Source: Circinella umbellata | Lineage: Eukaryota; Mucoromycota; Mucoromycetes; Mucorales; Lichtheimiaceae | Reading direction: 5' to 3' | Assembly: GCA_025093555.1 (NCBI GenBank) | Contig: JAIWNF010000027.1 | Coordinates: 1 to 64,000, forward strand | DNA: 64,000 bases | In this document: piece by piece, positions 47,646 through 59,100 of the stretch | How the letters are laid out: each line of letters starts with the position of its first letter | How positions within the stretch are numbered: the stretch's first letter is position 1 | Program-made: the position numbers and the translations under genes | Notes under the pieces: model-generated | What the model was told of the DNA's origin: nothing | Seen by the model: the letters and a program-made list of their open reading frames with translations, nothing else | Database searches by the model: none

Positions 47646-50440
47646 GGCAAATGACACGATATGTCATTGAATATCATCCAGGTAATTTATAAAAAAAAAT
47701 GATTGTCATGTATAATACGAAGAATCTATTGCTAACAATGATCTTTTTTTTAACATGCATATGATATATATATCAAGGACCTGGATGAAAAGAAATGGCA
47801 AGTTGATCCACTTCACTTTCTGCTTTGTTACTTTTGTTCGGAATCTTGTTTTTGTCAAATCTTGCACAGTGGTTAAAGAGAGCAAAGACAGCGATAAAAA
47901 AAATCAAAAGCTTCGGTTGGGTGGCAGGGCCGGGCATGGGTGAACAGTTCTGCTGTTCACGATTTGTCGCATGGCAAATGACACGATATGTCATTGAATA
48001 TTATCTAGGTAATGTATCAGAAAAAAAATGATTGTCATGTATTATGCGATGAATCTATTGCTAACAATGATCTTTTCTTTAACATGCATATGATATATAT
48101 ATCAAGGACATAGATGCATAGAAATGACAAGTTGATCCACTTCACTTTCTGCTTTGTTACTTTTGTTCGGAATCTTGTTTTTGTCAAATCTTGCACAGTG
48201 GTTTAAAGAGAGCAAAGACAGCAATAAAAAAAATCAAAAGCTTCGGTTGGGTGGCAGGGCCGGGCATGGGTGAACAGTTCTGCTGTTCACGATTTGTCGC
48301 ATGGCACATGACACGATATGTCATTGATATTCATCCAGGTAATTTATCAAAAAAAATGATTGTCATGTATAATACGAAGAATCTATTACTAATATTGCTA
48401 TTACATCTTTCTTTTAAACATGCATATGATATATATATCAAGGACACGGATGCATAGAAATGACAAGTTGATCCACTTCACTTTCTGCTTTGTTGCTTTT
48501 GTTCGGGAATCTTGTTTTTGTCAAATCTTGCACAGTGGTTTAAAGAGAGCAAAGACAGCAATAAAAAAAATCAAAAGCTTCGGTTGGGTGGCAGGGCCGG
48601 GCATGGGTGAACAGTTCTGCTGTTCACGATTTGTCGCATGGCAAATGACACGATATGTCATTGAATATCATCCAGGTAATTTATCAAAAAAAATGATTGT
48701 CATGTATAATACGATGAGTCTATTACTAATATTGCTATTACTTCTTTTTTTTAACATGCATATGATATATATATCAAGGACATAGATGAAAAGAAATGAC
48801 AAGTTGATCCACTTCACTTTCTGCTTTGTTGCTTTTGTTCGGGAATCTTGTTTTTGTCAAATCTTGCACAGTGGTTTAAAGAGAGCAAAGACAGCGATAA
48901 AAAAAATCAAAAGCTTCGGTTGGGTGGCAGGGCCGGGCATGGGTGTACAGTTCTGCTGTTCACGATTTGTCGCATGGCAAATGACATGATATGTCATTGA
49001 TATTCATCCAGGTAATTTATCAAAAAAAATGATTGTCATGTATAATACGAAGAATCTATTACTAATATTGCTATTACATCCTTTTTTTAAACATGCATAT
49101 GATATATATATCAAGGACATAGATGAAAAGAAATGACAAGTTGATCCACTTCACTTTCTGCTTTGTTACTTTTGTTCGGAATCTTGTTTTTGTCAAATCT
49201 TGCACAGTGGTTTAAAGAGAGCAAAGACAGCGATAAAAAAAATCAAAAGCTTCGGTTGGGTGGCAGGGCCGGGCATGGGTGTACAGTTCTGCTGTTCACG
49301 ATTTGTCGCATGGCAAATGACATGATATGTCATTGATATTCATCCAGGTAATTTATCAAAAAAAATGATTGTCATGTATAATACGAAGAATCTATTACTA
49401 ATATTGCTATTACATCTTTTTTTTAAACATGCATATGATATATATATCAAGGACATAGATGAAAAGAAATGACAAGTTGATCCACTTCACTTTCTGCTTT
49501 GTTACTTTTGTTCGGAATCTTGTTTTTGTCAAATCTTGCACAGTGGTTTAAAGAGAGCAAAGACAGCGATAAAAAAAATCAAAAGCTTCGGTTGGGTGGC
49601 AGGGCCGGGCATGGGTGTACAGTTCTGCTGTTCACGATTTGTCGCATGGCACATGACACGATATGTCATTGATATTCATCCAGGTAATTTATCAAAAAAA
49701 ATGATTGTCATGTATAATACGAAGAATCTATTACTAATATTGCTATTACATCTTTTTTTTAAACATGCATATGATATATATATCAAGGACACGGATGCAT
49801 AGAAATGACAAGTTGATCCACTTCACTTTCTGCTTTGTTACTTTTGTTCGGAATCTTGTTTTTGTCAAATCTTGCACAGTGGTTTAAAGAGAGCAAAGAC
49901 AGCAATAAAAAAAATCAAAAGCTTCGGTTGGGTGGCAGGGCCGGGCATGGGTGAGCAGTTCTGCTGTTCACTATTTGTCGCATGGCAAATGACATGATAT
50001 GTCATTGATATTCATCCAGGTAATTTATCAAAAAAAAATGATTGTCATGTATAATACGAAGAATCTATTACTAATATTGCTATTACATCTTTTTTTTAAA
50101 CATGCATATGATATATATATCAAGGACATGGATGAAAAGAAATGACAAGTTGATCCACTTCACTTTCTGCTTTGTTACTTTTGTTCGGAATCTTGTTTTT
50201 GTCAAATCTTGCACAGTGGTTTAAAGAGAGCAAAGACAGCGATAAAAAAAATCAAAAGCTTCGGTTGGGTGGCAGGGCCGGGCATGGGTGAACAGTTCTG
50301 CTGTTCACTATTTGTTGCATGGCAAATGACACGATATGTCATTGAATATCATCCAGGTAATTTATCAAAAAAAATGATTGACATGTATAATGCGATGAAT
50401 CTATTACTAACAATTATATTACTATTTTTTTAAAAAAAAC
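47646..50440 (+). repeat. Tandem array, eight units of about 336 bp (exon-intron satellite)
   Basis: The landmark CTTCGGTTGG occurs at 47911, 48241, 48578, 48913, 49250, 49586, 49922 and 50259, a period of 330-337 bp, and units are nearly identical. Each unit has a strong donor (CATCCAG|GTAATTT), a branch-like TACTAAT or GCTAAC, a T-rich tract and an acceptor (ATATCAAG). Between acceptor and donor lies about 230 bp that reads as protein (KRAKTAIKKIKSFGWVAGPG, then EQFCCSRFVAW). Copy 1 keeps a Trp codon (near 47792) that is TGA in the others but lacks one T later, so no unit is fully open. A stem GTGAACAG/CTGTTCAC with a five-base loop is in every unit, weakened in some copies. Confidence 0.93.
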
Positions 50441-50882
50441 ATTGATTTGATTTCATGTCAAGAACAGGAATATATAGAGGTACAAAGGCTTTATCTATGT
50501 TACGTTTTATTATTATTTTTGTTTATATACTGACTTGTGTAATGTGTTGATTAAATGAAAGATATAGTTTATTGGTAATCTACACGTGTTGTATAAAGAA
50601 ACTGTTTATTGATAACATAGCCATAAGTTTTATAAGATTTTGATACTTTGATCACTCAATACTATTAGAGTTGAATTAGATGATTTTTGAAGAATGGTTT
50701 TTAGGAACCTGGTTTTAAGTACTTATGATACATAAGATATGTAGATATTAATTTTGCTATTCGAAAAACGCTCTATGTTGTCAAAGTTATATTGAATTAA
50801 TATTCTAAAATAGACTAATTGACTCTTTTAATTTAATTTGGCTTATCTATATGTTTTGAAGAAATCTAGTGTTTTTTTTTTT
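50441..50882. other. Flank of the tandem array, nothing seen
   Basis: AT-rich sequence without repeats or coding signal. Confidence 0.5.
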
Positions 50883-50935
50883 GTCAGGCTGTGTAAATTT
50901 GAGATACACATTCGGGTTCGACTCCTGGGTTTGAC
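50883..50935 (+). other. tRNA-like fold lacking a D arm (53 nt)
   Basis: A seven-pair acceptor-like stem (50883-50889 with 50929-50935, two G-T wobbles) encloses two hairpins. The first is a six-pair stem with a nine-base loop (50890-50910). The second is a T arm at 50912-50928 whose loop, TTCGACT, fits the invariant TTCRANY pattern, which also forms a pol III B box (GGTTCGACTCC). The D arm is absent, so this is not a normal nuclear tRNA gene. It may be a tRNA pseudogene, a SINE head or coincidence. Confidence 0.35.
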
Positions 50936-51480
50936 ACAAGCTGGGGGTTAGCTACCTGGTTGGCATCATGTTTTCCAATGGCTTTCGATAAATGCGGTGA
51001 AATTTTGAGGCTCGATTATGAAACTCACCGTTTCCCACTTTGACGTAAAAGGGGTTATGTAATAGAGCTCATGGTGAGGAAGCATTTGTTATATTCTATG
51101 TTCTCTATGTTCTCATAGTTTGCTTTATAGTACGACCATGAACCGTAACTGTCTTAGAAACCCTTGCCCTGAACGATGATACAGCGGGAGGGCGTTTCCT
51201 AGTACGCGAGGAACTGAAAATACGTGTGAGGCCATTATAAGGCAAGGGTAATAGCCTCAAGTTCCCTGCTACTCGCACGGACTTTACCCTTTCCGGACGG
51301 AATATCGCCACATATAGATTTAGTATGGTCAACACGGCTGAAAGACTAATGGGTTGTCCATTTTAGATAGAAAGTCAGGGGCACGACTAAAATTGTCCTA
51401 GATAGCAATGCTATTTTTGCTCATTTCTATGAGTAAAACAGTGTTGTTATCACCCTACGTACACAAAAAAAAGAGCTACT
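50936..51480. other. GC-richer patch of unknown origin
   Basis: The base composition is clearly richer in G and C than the flanks. At 51201-51214 it has AGTACGCGAGGAAC, one base different from the sarcin-ricin loop sequence of large-subunit rRNA, preceded by CCT as in rRNAs. A minus-strand frame (51105-51335) is open but unrecognised. Confidence 0.35.
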
Positions 51481-53217
51481 GATCTTCACTTCTTCCTTAT
51501 TTATAATATATAGTGTTTTGTGATAGCTACGTATGTATATATTGTTGCCGCAAGATATACGTGGTGTAATAGGTATATTATCACCATTATTACCATTATT
51601 ATTATTATTATTATTTTAAAACTATAAAAAAAATTATTAACGAGACAAATTCTATAATTAATTGCTTTGTTTTATTCTTTATAATTTATAGATACGATCA
51701 ACATGACAAAAGGAAAGTTGTATTTGGTTGGGGGTAAGGATAAGTGTATTTTATAAGACGAACAACTGGAGAGCAAGCAATACAGTTTTCTTCGATTTGT
51801 TATTCTACACTATAAGTTAATTGAGGCAATCATAATAATACAAATTGAGAAAGAGTTTATTATATCGTGTTGCGATATATCATTAATATCTATATAAACA
51901 TTTAACTTGGTGAATATAATAAATTCGACTCATAAAACAAAACATTACCAAAGGGAGTGCATCAAAATAAGAACTACATTGTAGTCATTGAAATTATATG
52001 CTAATACTTTTTTTTATGTTTACTCATGAACATAATGCATAAATCATTCGATTTACCATAAACTGATAGGCTGCTAGGATGTGACAACATGGATGAAGTA
52101 TTAAGAATGGTTAGCTAAATAGCCGTGATTACAAGCTGGTAGGCATAGTTTTGCAAATGACGAAAGAAGTCCCAAAGAGCGAAAAAATAAAAAGGTAGTA
52201 ATTACTATTTTAAAGTTTTACTTTGATGATATGATGGCTATAAAAGTAATCGATTGTTAATCTTTTCTTTTCTATATATTATATTTATACAGTGGATCAA
52301 AGGGGAAAAAAATCTCGATTATATTTTGCAAGGGGGACTAAAGAATGACTGAACATGATATGTTGCTATGGAACCAACACATCTTTTCGTTTTGTTTGAA
52401 CCTACTTGGAACATACGTTGGTGAAGAATAAAAACGAAAACTCTTTTTATGAATATGATAAAATATATTTATTAATAATCAAGATGAGGATGGTCTATAT
52501 ATGTTCAATTATTTGGATGAAACTACTTCTTTTTTTAATGTTCTTTGAAGAAAAAATTTAAAAGCTTTAATCTATTCTTCCTTACCAAAAAAAAAAGACT
52601 TATACCGGACATCATTAATGTCTTATTTTTTTTATTAAAGTCTTAACACATACGCAAAATAGTGTTCAGATTAATTACTCCTATAATTATATGTTCTTAT
52701 GTGAGATACTCTATAAAATACTTTGGTTCTTTACTAAATTGTGTTCTTCTTTCACCATAGTTTGACTTTTTCCATACTGGAAAGATTTTATTCAGTTATT
52801 ACATATTCTCTTGATTTTATAAAAGTATCCATAATTTGTCGTAAAAAAAGCAGCACCTCATAAGCAACTTTTCTTTTGGTAAAGTTAAAAAATACTTTCT
52901 CGGATTGCAATTTGCAACTAGCATTGAGCATTTTGGGGGTGTTGCATCTTATTAAAGGTGTATTATTCTCTAGGGTTTTTTTTTTCAATAAAGTAAACAA
53001 TTTTATGCGTTTAGTCTTTTTCATCCTGTCAATATTATAAAGATTGTGTTAAGCTGTTATAAAAAAAAATTGTGGGGGAATCCAAAGTTGTATTACAAAA
53101 AAAAATAGTGTAGGCGTCACATGAGTGTTTTGACTTAAAACAGGTTTTGTACATCACATAAAAAGTCAAATTATTAATACATTTTTGTTCTTTCTTTTTC
53201 TTTTCTTTATCTAAAAA
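51481..53217. other. Intergenic, no gene seen
   Basis: AT-rich, with (ATT)n near 51590-51615. The right end holds the promoter and leader of the acyl-CoA synthetase gene. Confidence 0.5.
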
Positions 53218-55978
53218 ATGGAACCTGGTAAAAAAAAAAAATTACAATTTATTCTTACTATTTAAATAACAGTGAAATTTTGATGGATTATATGTAGGAA
53301 CATTAGCAGTAGCTGGAATATTAGGTACAATGTACCTTGATTCTAATTATTATATAACAAAAGATTTAAAAAGTATATGGGAATTGATTAAAACATTTTC
53401 CAAGTATGTATCCTTTTATTTTTAACGTTCATTTTCTTTAATGGAACTCTCACCTGGTTTTTTTTTCTATTTTCATAAAGATTTAAGAAAGCAGAACGTG
53501 AAGATAAAATGCATATTTATTATCGTTTTAAAGAACGTGCTAAAGAAGAACCTGATCGAGTATTTCTTATATTTGAAGATAAAAAGTTTACATTTCGTCA
53601 ATTGGAACAAGGTAAAAGACAAAATCTTTTGTTTGTTTGTTTATAATCCCAAAAATATTTATATTCACCTTAATTATCTCAATAATATTTAGCATCCAAT
53701 CAACTGGTAAAAAGTCATTCAAATTTCAAGTTTTAAAGTTGTTGTTTTTTTTCTAAAACTACTAACTTTTTCGTTTTATCTACAGGCACATTGGTTGTTG
53801 GCAAAAAAAGTCAAGCCAAAAGGTAAATAAACAAATCGAACTAAAATTAAGGAGTTAAAAGACTGATAAACTACTTTAAAAAAAAAACCAAGATGTTGTA
53901 TGTATGATGCATCAAAATTCTCCTGCTTTTTATATTTCCTTTTTGGCAATTAGTAAAATCGGAGCTATTCCATCACTTATGAATACAAGTTTAGTAGAAG
54001 GATCATTACTTCATTGTATAAAAATAGCCAAAACAAAATTATTTTTATTTGATCCTATTTATGCATGTCAAGTAATCACTATTGAAAACGATATTAAAGC
54101 ACTAGGTGTTGAATTATATGCATTTGGTGATGATGATAATGATAATGATAACATAAATGATCATATACAACAAGCTTTAGAAAGTTTTTCAAGGTTGGAA
54201 CCTGAAGTATTGAATGAATATAGTAATGAAGATACAGATGAAGCATATCTTTGTAATGTGACGTCAACAACTTCTTCTATGTTAATTTATACAAGGTAAA
54301 TATAGATATAAATAGCTATATCTAAGAAATTAATTACTTAAAATTCCCAACTCTCTTGAATTTGAATAAAGTGGTACAACGGGAATGGTAAAAGCTGCAA
54401 CCGTTCCTCATTACCGTGTGAGCTGTAAGTTTTTGCTTTTTTCCTAATTTAGAATATGAAAGGGAAAAAAATTGCTGTTAACTTTTAGGAATAAAAATAG
54501 TTATTTTTTGGAAAGCGGGTTTTGGTGCCTATATGAGACCAGAGGATATCACTTATACTGTATTACCATTATATCATAGTACAGGATGTAAGATCTGTTA
54601 AAGGATATTATTAGTTTTATAGGAGTAGTAATCTAATCAAGCTATATATTTAGTATTTATTTCACTTGGATCTACTCTTGTAACCGGAGGTACAGTCGTC
54701 TTGGCTAGAAAATTCTCTGTGAGTCGGTTTTGGGATGATTGTTATCATTATAAGATTACTGTATTCCATGTAAGTTATTTTTTGTTTTGATATGTATGTA
54801 ATGATGTTATTAACTAAACATCCATCTACTAATTAATTTCTTACTGTTTATAGTATATTGGTGAATTGTGTCGATATCTTGTCAATCAAAAACCACATCC
54901 ATTAGAACGCAAACATAACATTCGAGTGATTTTTGGTAATGGTATGCGATCTGATGTTTGGAAACAAGTTCGAGAACGTTTTGGTATTCCCCATGTTTTC
55001 GAATTCTATGGCTCCACAGAAGGTAAATCTATGTGAGAAAGAAAGTGTGTGTGTGTGTGTGTGTGTGTGTTTTACTATTATTATTACATGATAAGAATAT
55101 TTAATAATAAAGTCTACTATTAGGTGTGGGAGCATATTTTAACTATAATAAAGGAGAGCTCGGTGTAGGTGCCATTGGTCATTCTGGATTATTAGCTCGT
55201 CTTCTTTTACGTGATATGAAATTAATTCGAATTGATCCTATTACTGAAGAACCTTTACGTAAGAAGAATGGATTTTGTCAAGTGGTAAGTAATATTATTG
55301 GATATTCTTATTGATAGCATAAAAGTAGTAATCGACATAGAATCCTTAAAAAAAATTTAGTGTGATTATGGAGAAGCAGGAGAATTGATAGTGGAATTGA
55401 AACCTGACAGTTATTTTGAATTCACTGGTTATTACGATAATGGAACTGCTACCAACAAAAAAGTTCTACGAAATGTTTTTGCTAAAGGCGATATGTATTT
55501 TCGAAGTGGTGATTTGATTATAATGGATAAATTAGGATATTATTATTTTGATGATCGATTAGGTGATACATTCCGTTGGAAATCTGAAAATGTAGCTACC
55601 ACTGAAGTTTCTTTAGCTGTAGCTGAATATCCTGGTATTGCTGATGCTAATGCCTATGGTACCCTTATACCAAATCATGAAGGTCGTGCTGGTATGGTAG
55701 CCATTGTATTAAAGTCAGATACATTGACTTTGGATTTTACAGACTTGTATCAATTTTTAAAGAAACGATTGCCTCATTATGCTATACCTTTATTCATAAG
55801 AATTGAAGAATCATCAACTACAACTCAAACATTTAAACAACAAAAAGTGGTTTTACGTAATGAAGGTATTGATCCAAGTAAAATTAAACAGCAAATTTAT
55901 TGGTTACAAAACAAAACATATGTTCCTTTTCATAACAAAGATTATGCACGTATTACTCGTGGTGATATGAAGCTTTAA
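53218..55978 (+). CDS. Fat1/FATP-like very-long-chain acyl-CoA synthetase
   Basis: This is a complete member of the FATP/very-long-chain acyl-CoA synthetase family. Twelve exons (53218-53227, 53298-53403, 53481-53611, 53693-53706, 53786-53822, 53893-54295, 54372-54424, 54501-54587, 54654-54769, 54854-55022, 55124-55284, 55361-55978) give 634 residues, the family size. Key motifs are LIYTSGTTG (AMP-binding), then YTVLPLYHSTG, RKFSVSRFWDDC, HYIGELCRYL, EFYGSTEG, and DDRLGDTFRWKSENV (the FATP/VLACS signature, with Ser where Gly is usual). The residue after GTTG is Met-Val-Lys instead of the usual x-Pro-Lys. One choice matters: for the exon starting at 54501 I used the TAG acceptor at 54500, because the earlier acceptor at 54488 would create a stop. 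It probably acts at ER or peroxisomal membranes. Confidence 0.93.
55045..55070 (+). repeat. (GT)13 microsatellite in an intron
   Basis: Thirteen GT dinucleotides, in the intron at 55023-55123 of the acyl-CoA synthetase gene. It starts 22 bp after the donor site. Confidence 0.97.
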
Positions 55979-56185
55979 TAATAATAATAAAATTGGATTG
56001 AATTATCTCACTAATAATAAAGGTTCTTTATAAAACGCGTCTTTTTAAAAATTGAAACCACGTATTTTTCTAAAAAAAAAACCGATTTTTTATTTTCGCG
56101 TTTTCCCTTTTTCCCCATTACTTGAAACAGAACACTTTCATTAACCTTGTCTTCTTGTTCCCACTCTTTTTTTATTTTGGGTTCA

Positions 56186-59100
56186 ATGGATAATTCCTTT
56201 GAATTTGACGACGACGATGATTTTTTAGCTGCCATTGAACAAGTTGAACAAAATCAACAAAAAGATAACCATGAATCTATTATTGATATTGATGACAGCT
56301 TTGATGATTTTGATGATGATGCTTTGATTCATGCAGCTGAAACGGTAGAAAAACAAGTAGCTATAACACATAAAGGGAAAGAAAGACAAGGACAACTGAC
56401 AAACTTCTTTACAGCACGATCTACACCATTAACTACTTCACCTACTCGACCTATTGCGGAATCCTCAACGACTGCTGCTGCTGCGCATAATAATAGTAGT
56501 AATAGTAATCGAAGCATTCATGATGACCTTTTACCTTCAAGAAGATTAGAAGACGAATCACCACCACCTGCACCTCCACCACCTAATATAAATACACCCT
56601 GTTCTCATGTATTTGAACCAGACACTTTACCTACATGGATATATCCTGTTAATTACCCTATTCGTTTATATCAGTGGAATATTGTTAAAAAGGCTCTTTT
56701 CACCAACACATTAGTTGCATTACCTACCGGTCTTGGAAAAACATTTATTGCTGCTGTAGTCATGTATAATTATTATCGATGGTTTCCACAAGCTAAAATT
56801 GTCTTTACTGCACCTACACGTCCATTAGTAACTCAACAGATTGAAGCTTGCTTTAACATTTGTGGTATTCCACAAACGGATACTGTCGAATTAACAGGCA
56901 ATATACAACAAGAACGTCGTCGTTTAATGTGGAAAACCAAACGTGTGTTTTTTTTAACACCTCAAATCTTGAAAAATGATTTACAAGCTCGTATTTGTCC
57001 AGGTGAAAAGATTGTTTGTCTTGTCATAGATGAAGCACATAAGGCACAAGGCAATTATGCGTATACCGAAATTGTTAAATTAATGCAACAACGACAGCAT
57101 CATCAATATCGTATGCTTGCATTATCAGCTACACCGGGTACGAATTTAGCAAATGTACAATCCGTCATTGAAAATTTAAATATTGCCAACATTCAAATTC
57201 GAACAGAAGAGTCAATGGATATTCAAGAACATTCTCATGGTAAAAATATTCAAACAGTAGTGGTAGCATTGGAGTATACGGCAGGAGCTACAGGGGCTGT
57301 ACCTGAAGTTGCCAGAAATTTTCGTACCAAGTTTTTCGAACCCTGTCTTAGTCGATTAGCACGTTTTCAAGCAGTTTATTCAACAAATGTAGAACAAAAT
57401 ACACCTTATCAAATTCTGATGGCACAACAACAATTCTCAGCTCATGCAAGAAACTTTAATCAGGCAGTGAAAAGTATGGTACATAATGATTTCGCTATTG
57501 CTGGTGCTTTAAGTCGTGCTTACGATCGATTATGTCAACATGGTGTCGGATCATTTTTATCACTTATTGAAGGAACATTACAAGAATATCAAGATGTAGT
57601 TGATAAAGGAAAACATTTGTCAGTAGAAAAGGGAAAATTGTTACGTAATTATGAATTGAAAAGAATGATTGATAATTTAAAACAACAACAACTACAACCT
57701 GGATTTATGGGTCATCCAAAATTACAACGATTGTTGCATATTATTTTGGAACATTTATCTAATGAACAAAACGATGATTCGACAACGAATACAGCAACAC
57801 GGATTATGATTTTTTCGCAATATCGTAGTTCAGTGGATGAAATTGTCAAGTTATTATCTGAACATAAACCAATGATTCAATGTTCTCATTTTGTGGGTCA
57901 AGCGGGTGCCAAGGATGGTAAAAAAGGTCTCAATCAACGAGAACAACAAGATGTATGTATTTCATTTTATATGCTAAAAGCAAAAAGGCTGATGGAATAA
58001 GGTTTATTTAATTAAATGTGTATATATTCTCTTTATTTTTTTATTGAATAGATTATAACAAGATTTAAACGAGGTGATTTAAATGTTCTTGTATCTACAA
58101 GTATCGGTGAAGAAGGTTTAGATATTGGTGAAGTGGATTTAATTGTTTGTTATGATTCTCAAAGCTCTCCACTTCGATTGGTAACTATAAGAACCGTTTT
58201 TTATAAAAGCTATATAAAAAAATGGGGAAAAATCATTCTTACTAATAAAAAAATTTTTATCACTTTACCTTCCCCCCCAAAAAAAAAAATCATATATATA
58301 TAGTTACAACGTATGGGTCGTACAGGTCGTAAACGAAAAGGTCGATGTGTAATGTTAATGACTGAAACTGAAGAACGTAAATATCGATCAGCTAAAGAAT
58401 CCTATAATCAAGTGCAATCCGCTATTTCTCGTGGGGGGAACTTGGAATATTTTAAACAAAATCCTAGTGTTTTGCCTGCCAACTATCATCCTGTATGGCG
58501 TAAAAAACGATTTACAATTGGTACTTTTATTGCCTCTGCTTCTTCAGCAACAGCTAGAAAAAAAAGAAAAACAATAGCAGTGGTCAACTCGGATGGTTTA
58601 TTAACAGAGGATGCTCAAATGGAATTTTTAAGCAAGTTGGATGTTTCTACAGTTCAGGAAGCTTTTGATAAGTACTGGCCTAAACGAGATATAATAAGAC
58701 GGGCACAAAAGTATCTCCCCATGAATACAAAACCATTGATTCATCATCGTGTGGGACATTCTCGACGAACTATGCAATTTATTCAATTGTATAATAAGAT
58801 TGAACAACGTATTCTACATGGCGCTGATGCGGATATGAATGATTATGGGCAAGAGAAACATGAAGAAGGACAAGAACCAGAACCTACGGTTGGAAATACA
58901 TTGTATTTACCACGTCGAAATAAAAATACGGATGGTATTACAATAGAAGCTCGTACAGTTGTTCCATCAAGTACTGTTACCAAGCGTAAAAATGATGTCA
59001 GTACAAGAGATTTAGGCGATCATAATGATTATAGCGACGATACAATGATGACTAGTAATGGAAAAGTGGCAGAAGCGTCAACTACTACTACGAGGAATGA

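Noticed and set aside
47646..50440. Regular repeats considered as a CRISPR-like array
   Set aside because: Units are about 336 bp and nearly identical throughout, with no short repeat alternating with unique spacers, and the host is a eukaryote.
51105..51335. Minus-strand 76-codon basic frame
   Set aside because: Open but without family or splice support; the GC-richer base composition lowers stop frequency, so openness alone means little.
21772..51560. Shared 14-mer ATATCTTGCGGCAA in opposite orientation at about 21774 and 51546
   Set aside because: Several such matches are expected by chance in a window of this size and the flanks do not align.
54425..54488. Earlier acceptor TTTTAG at 54488 in the right-hand synthetase
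   Set aside because: With the clear GTAAGT donor it creates a TGA codon; the acceptor at 54500 keeps the conserved frame.
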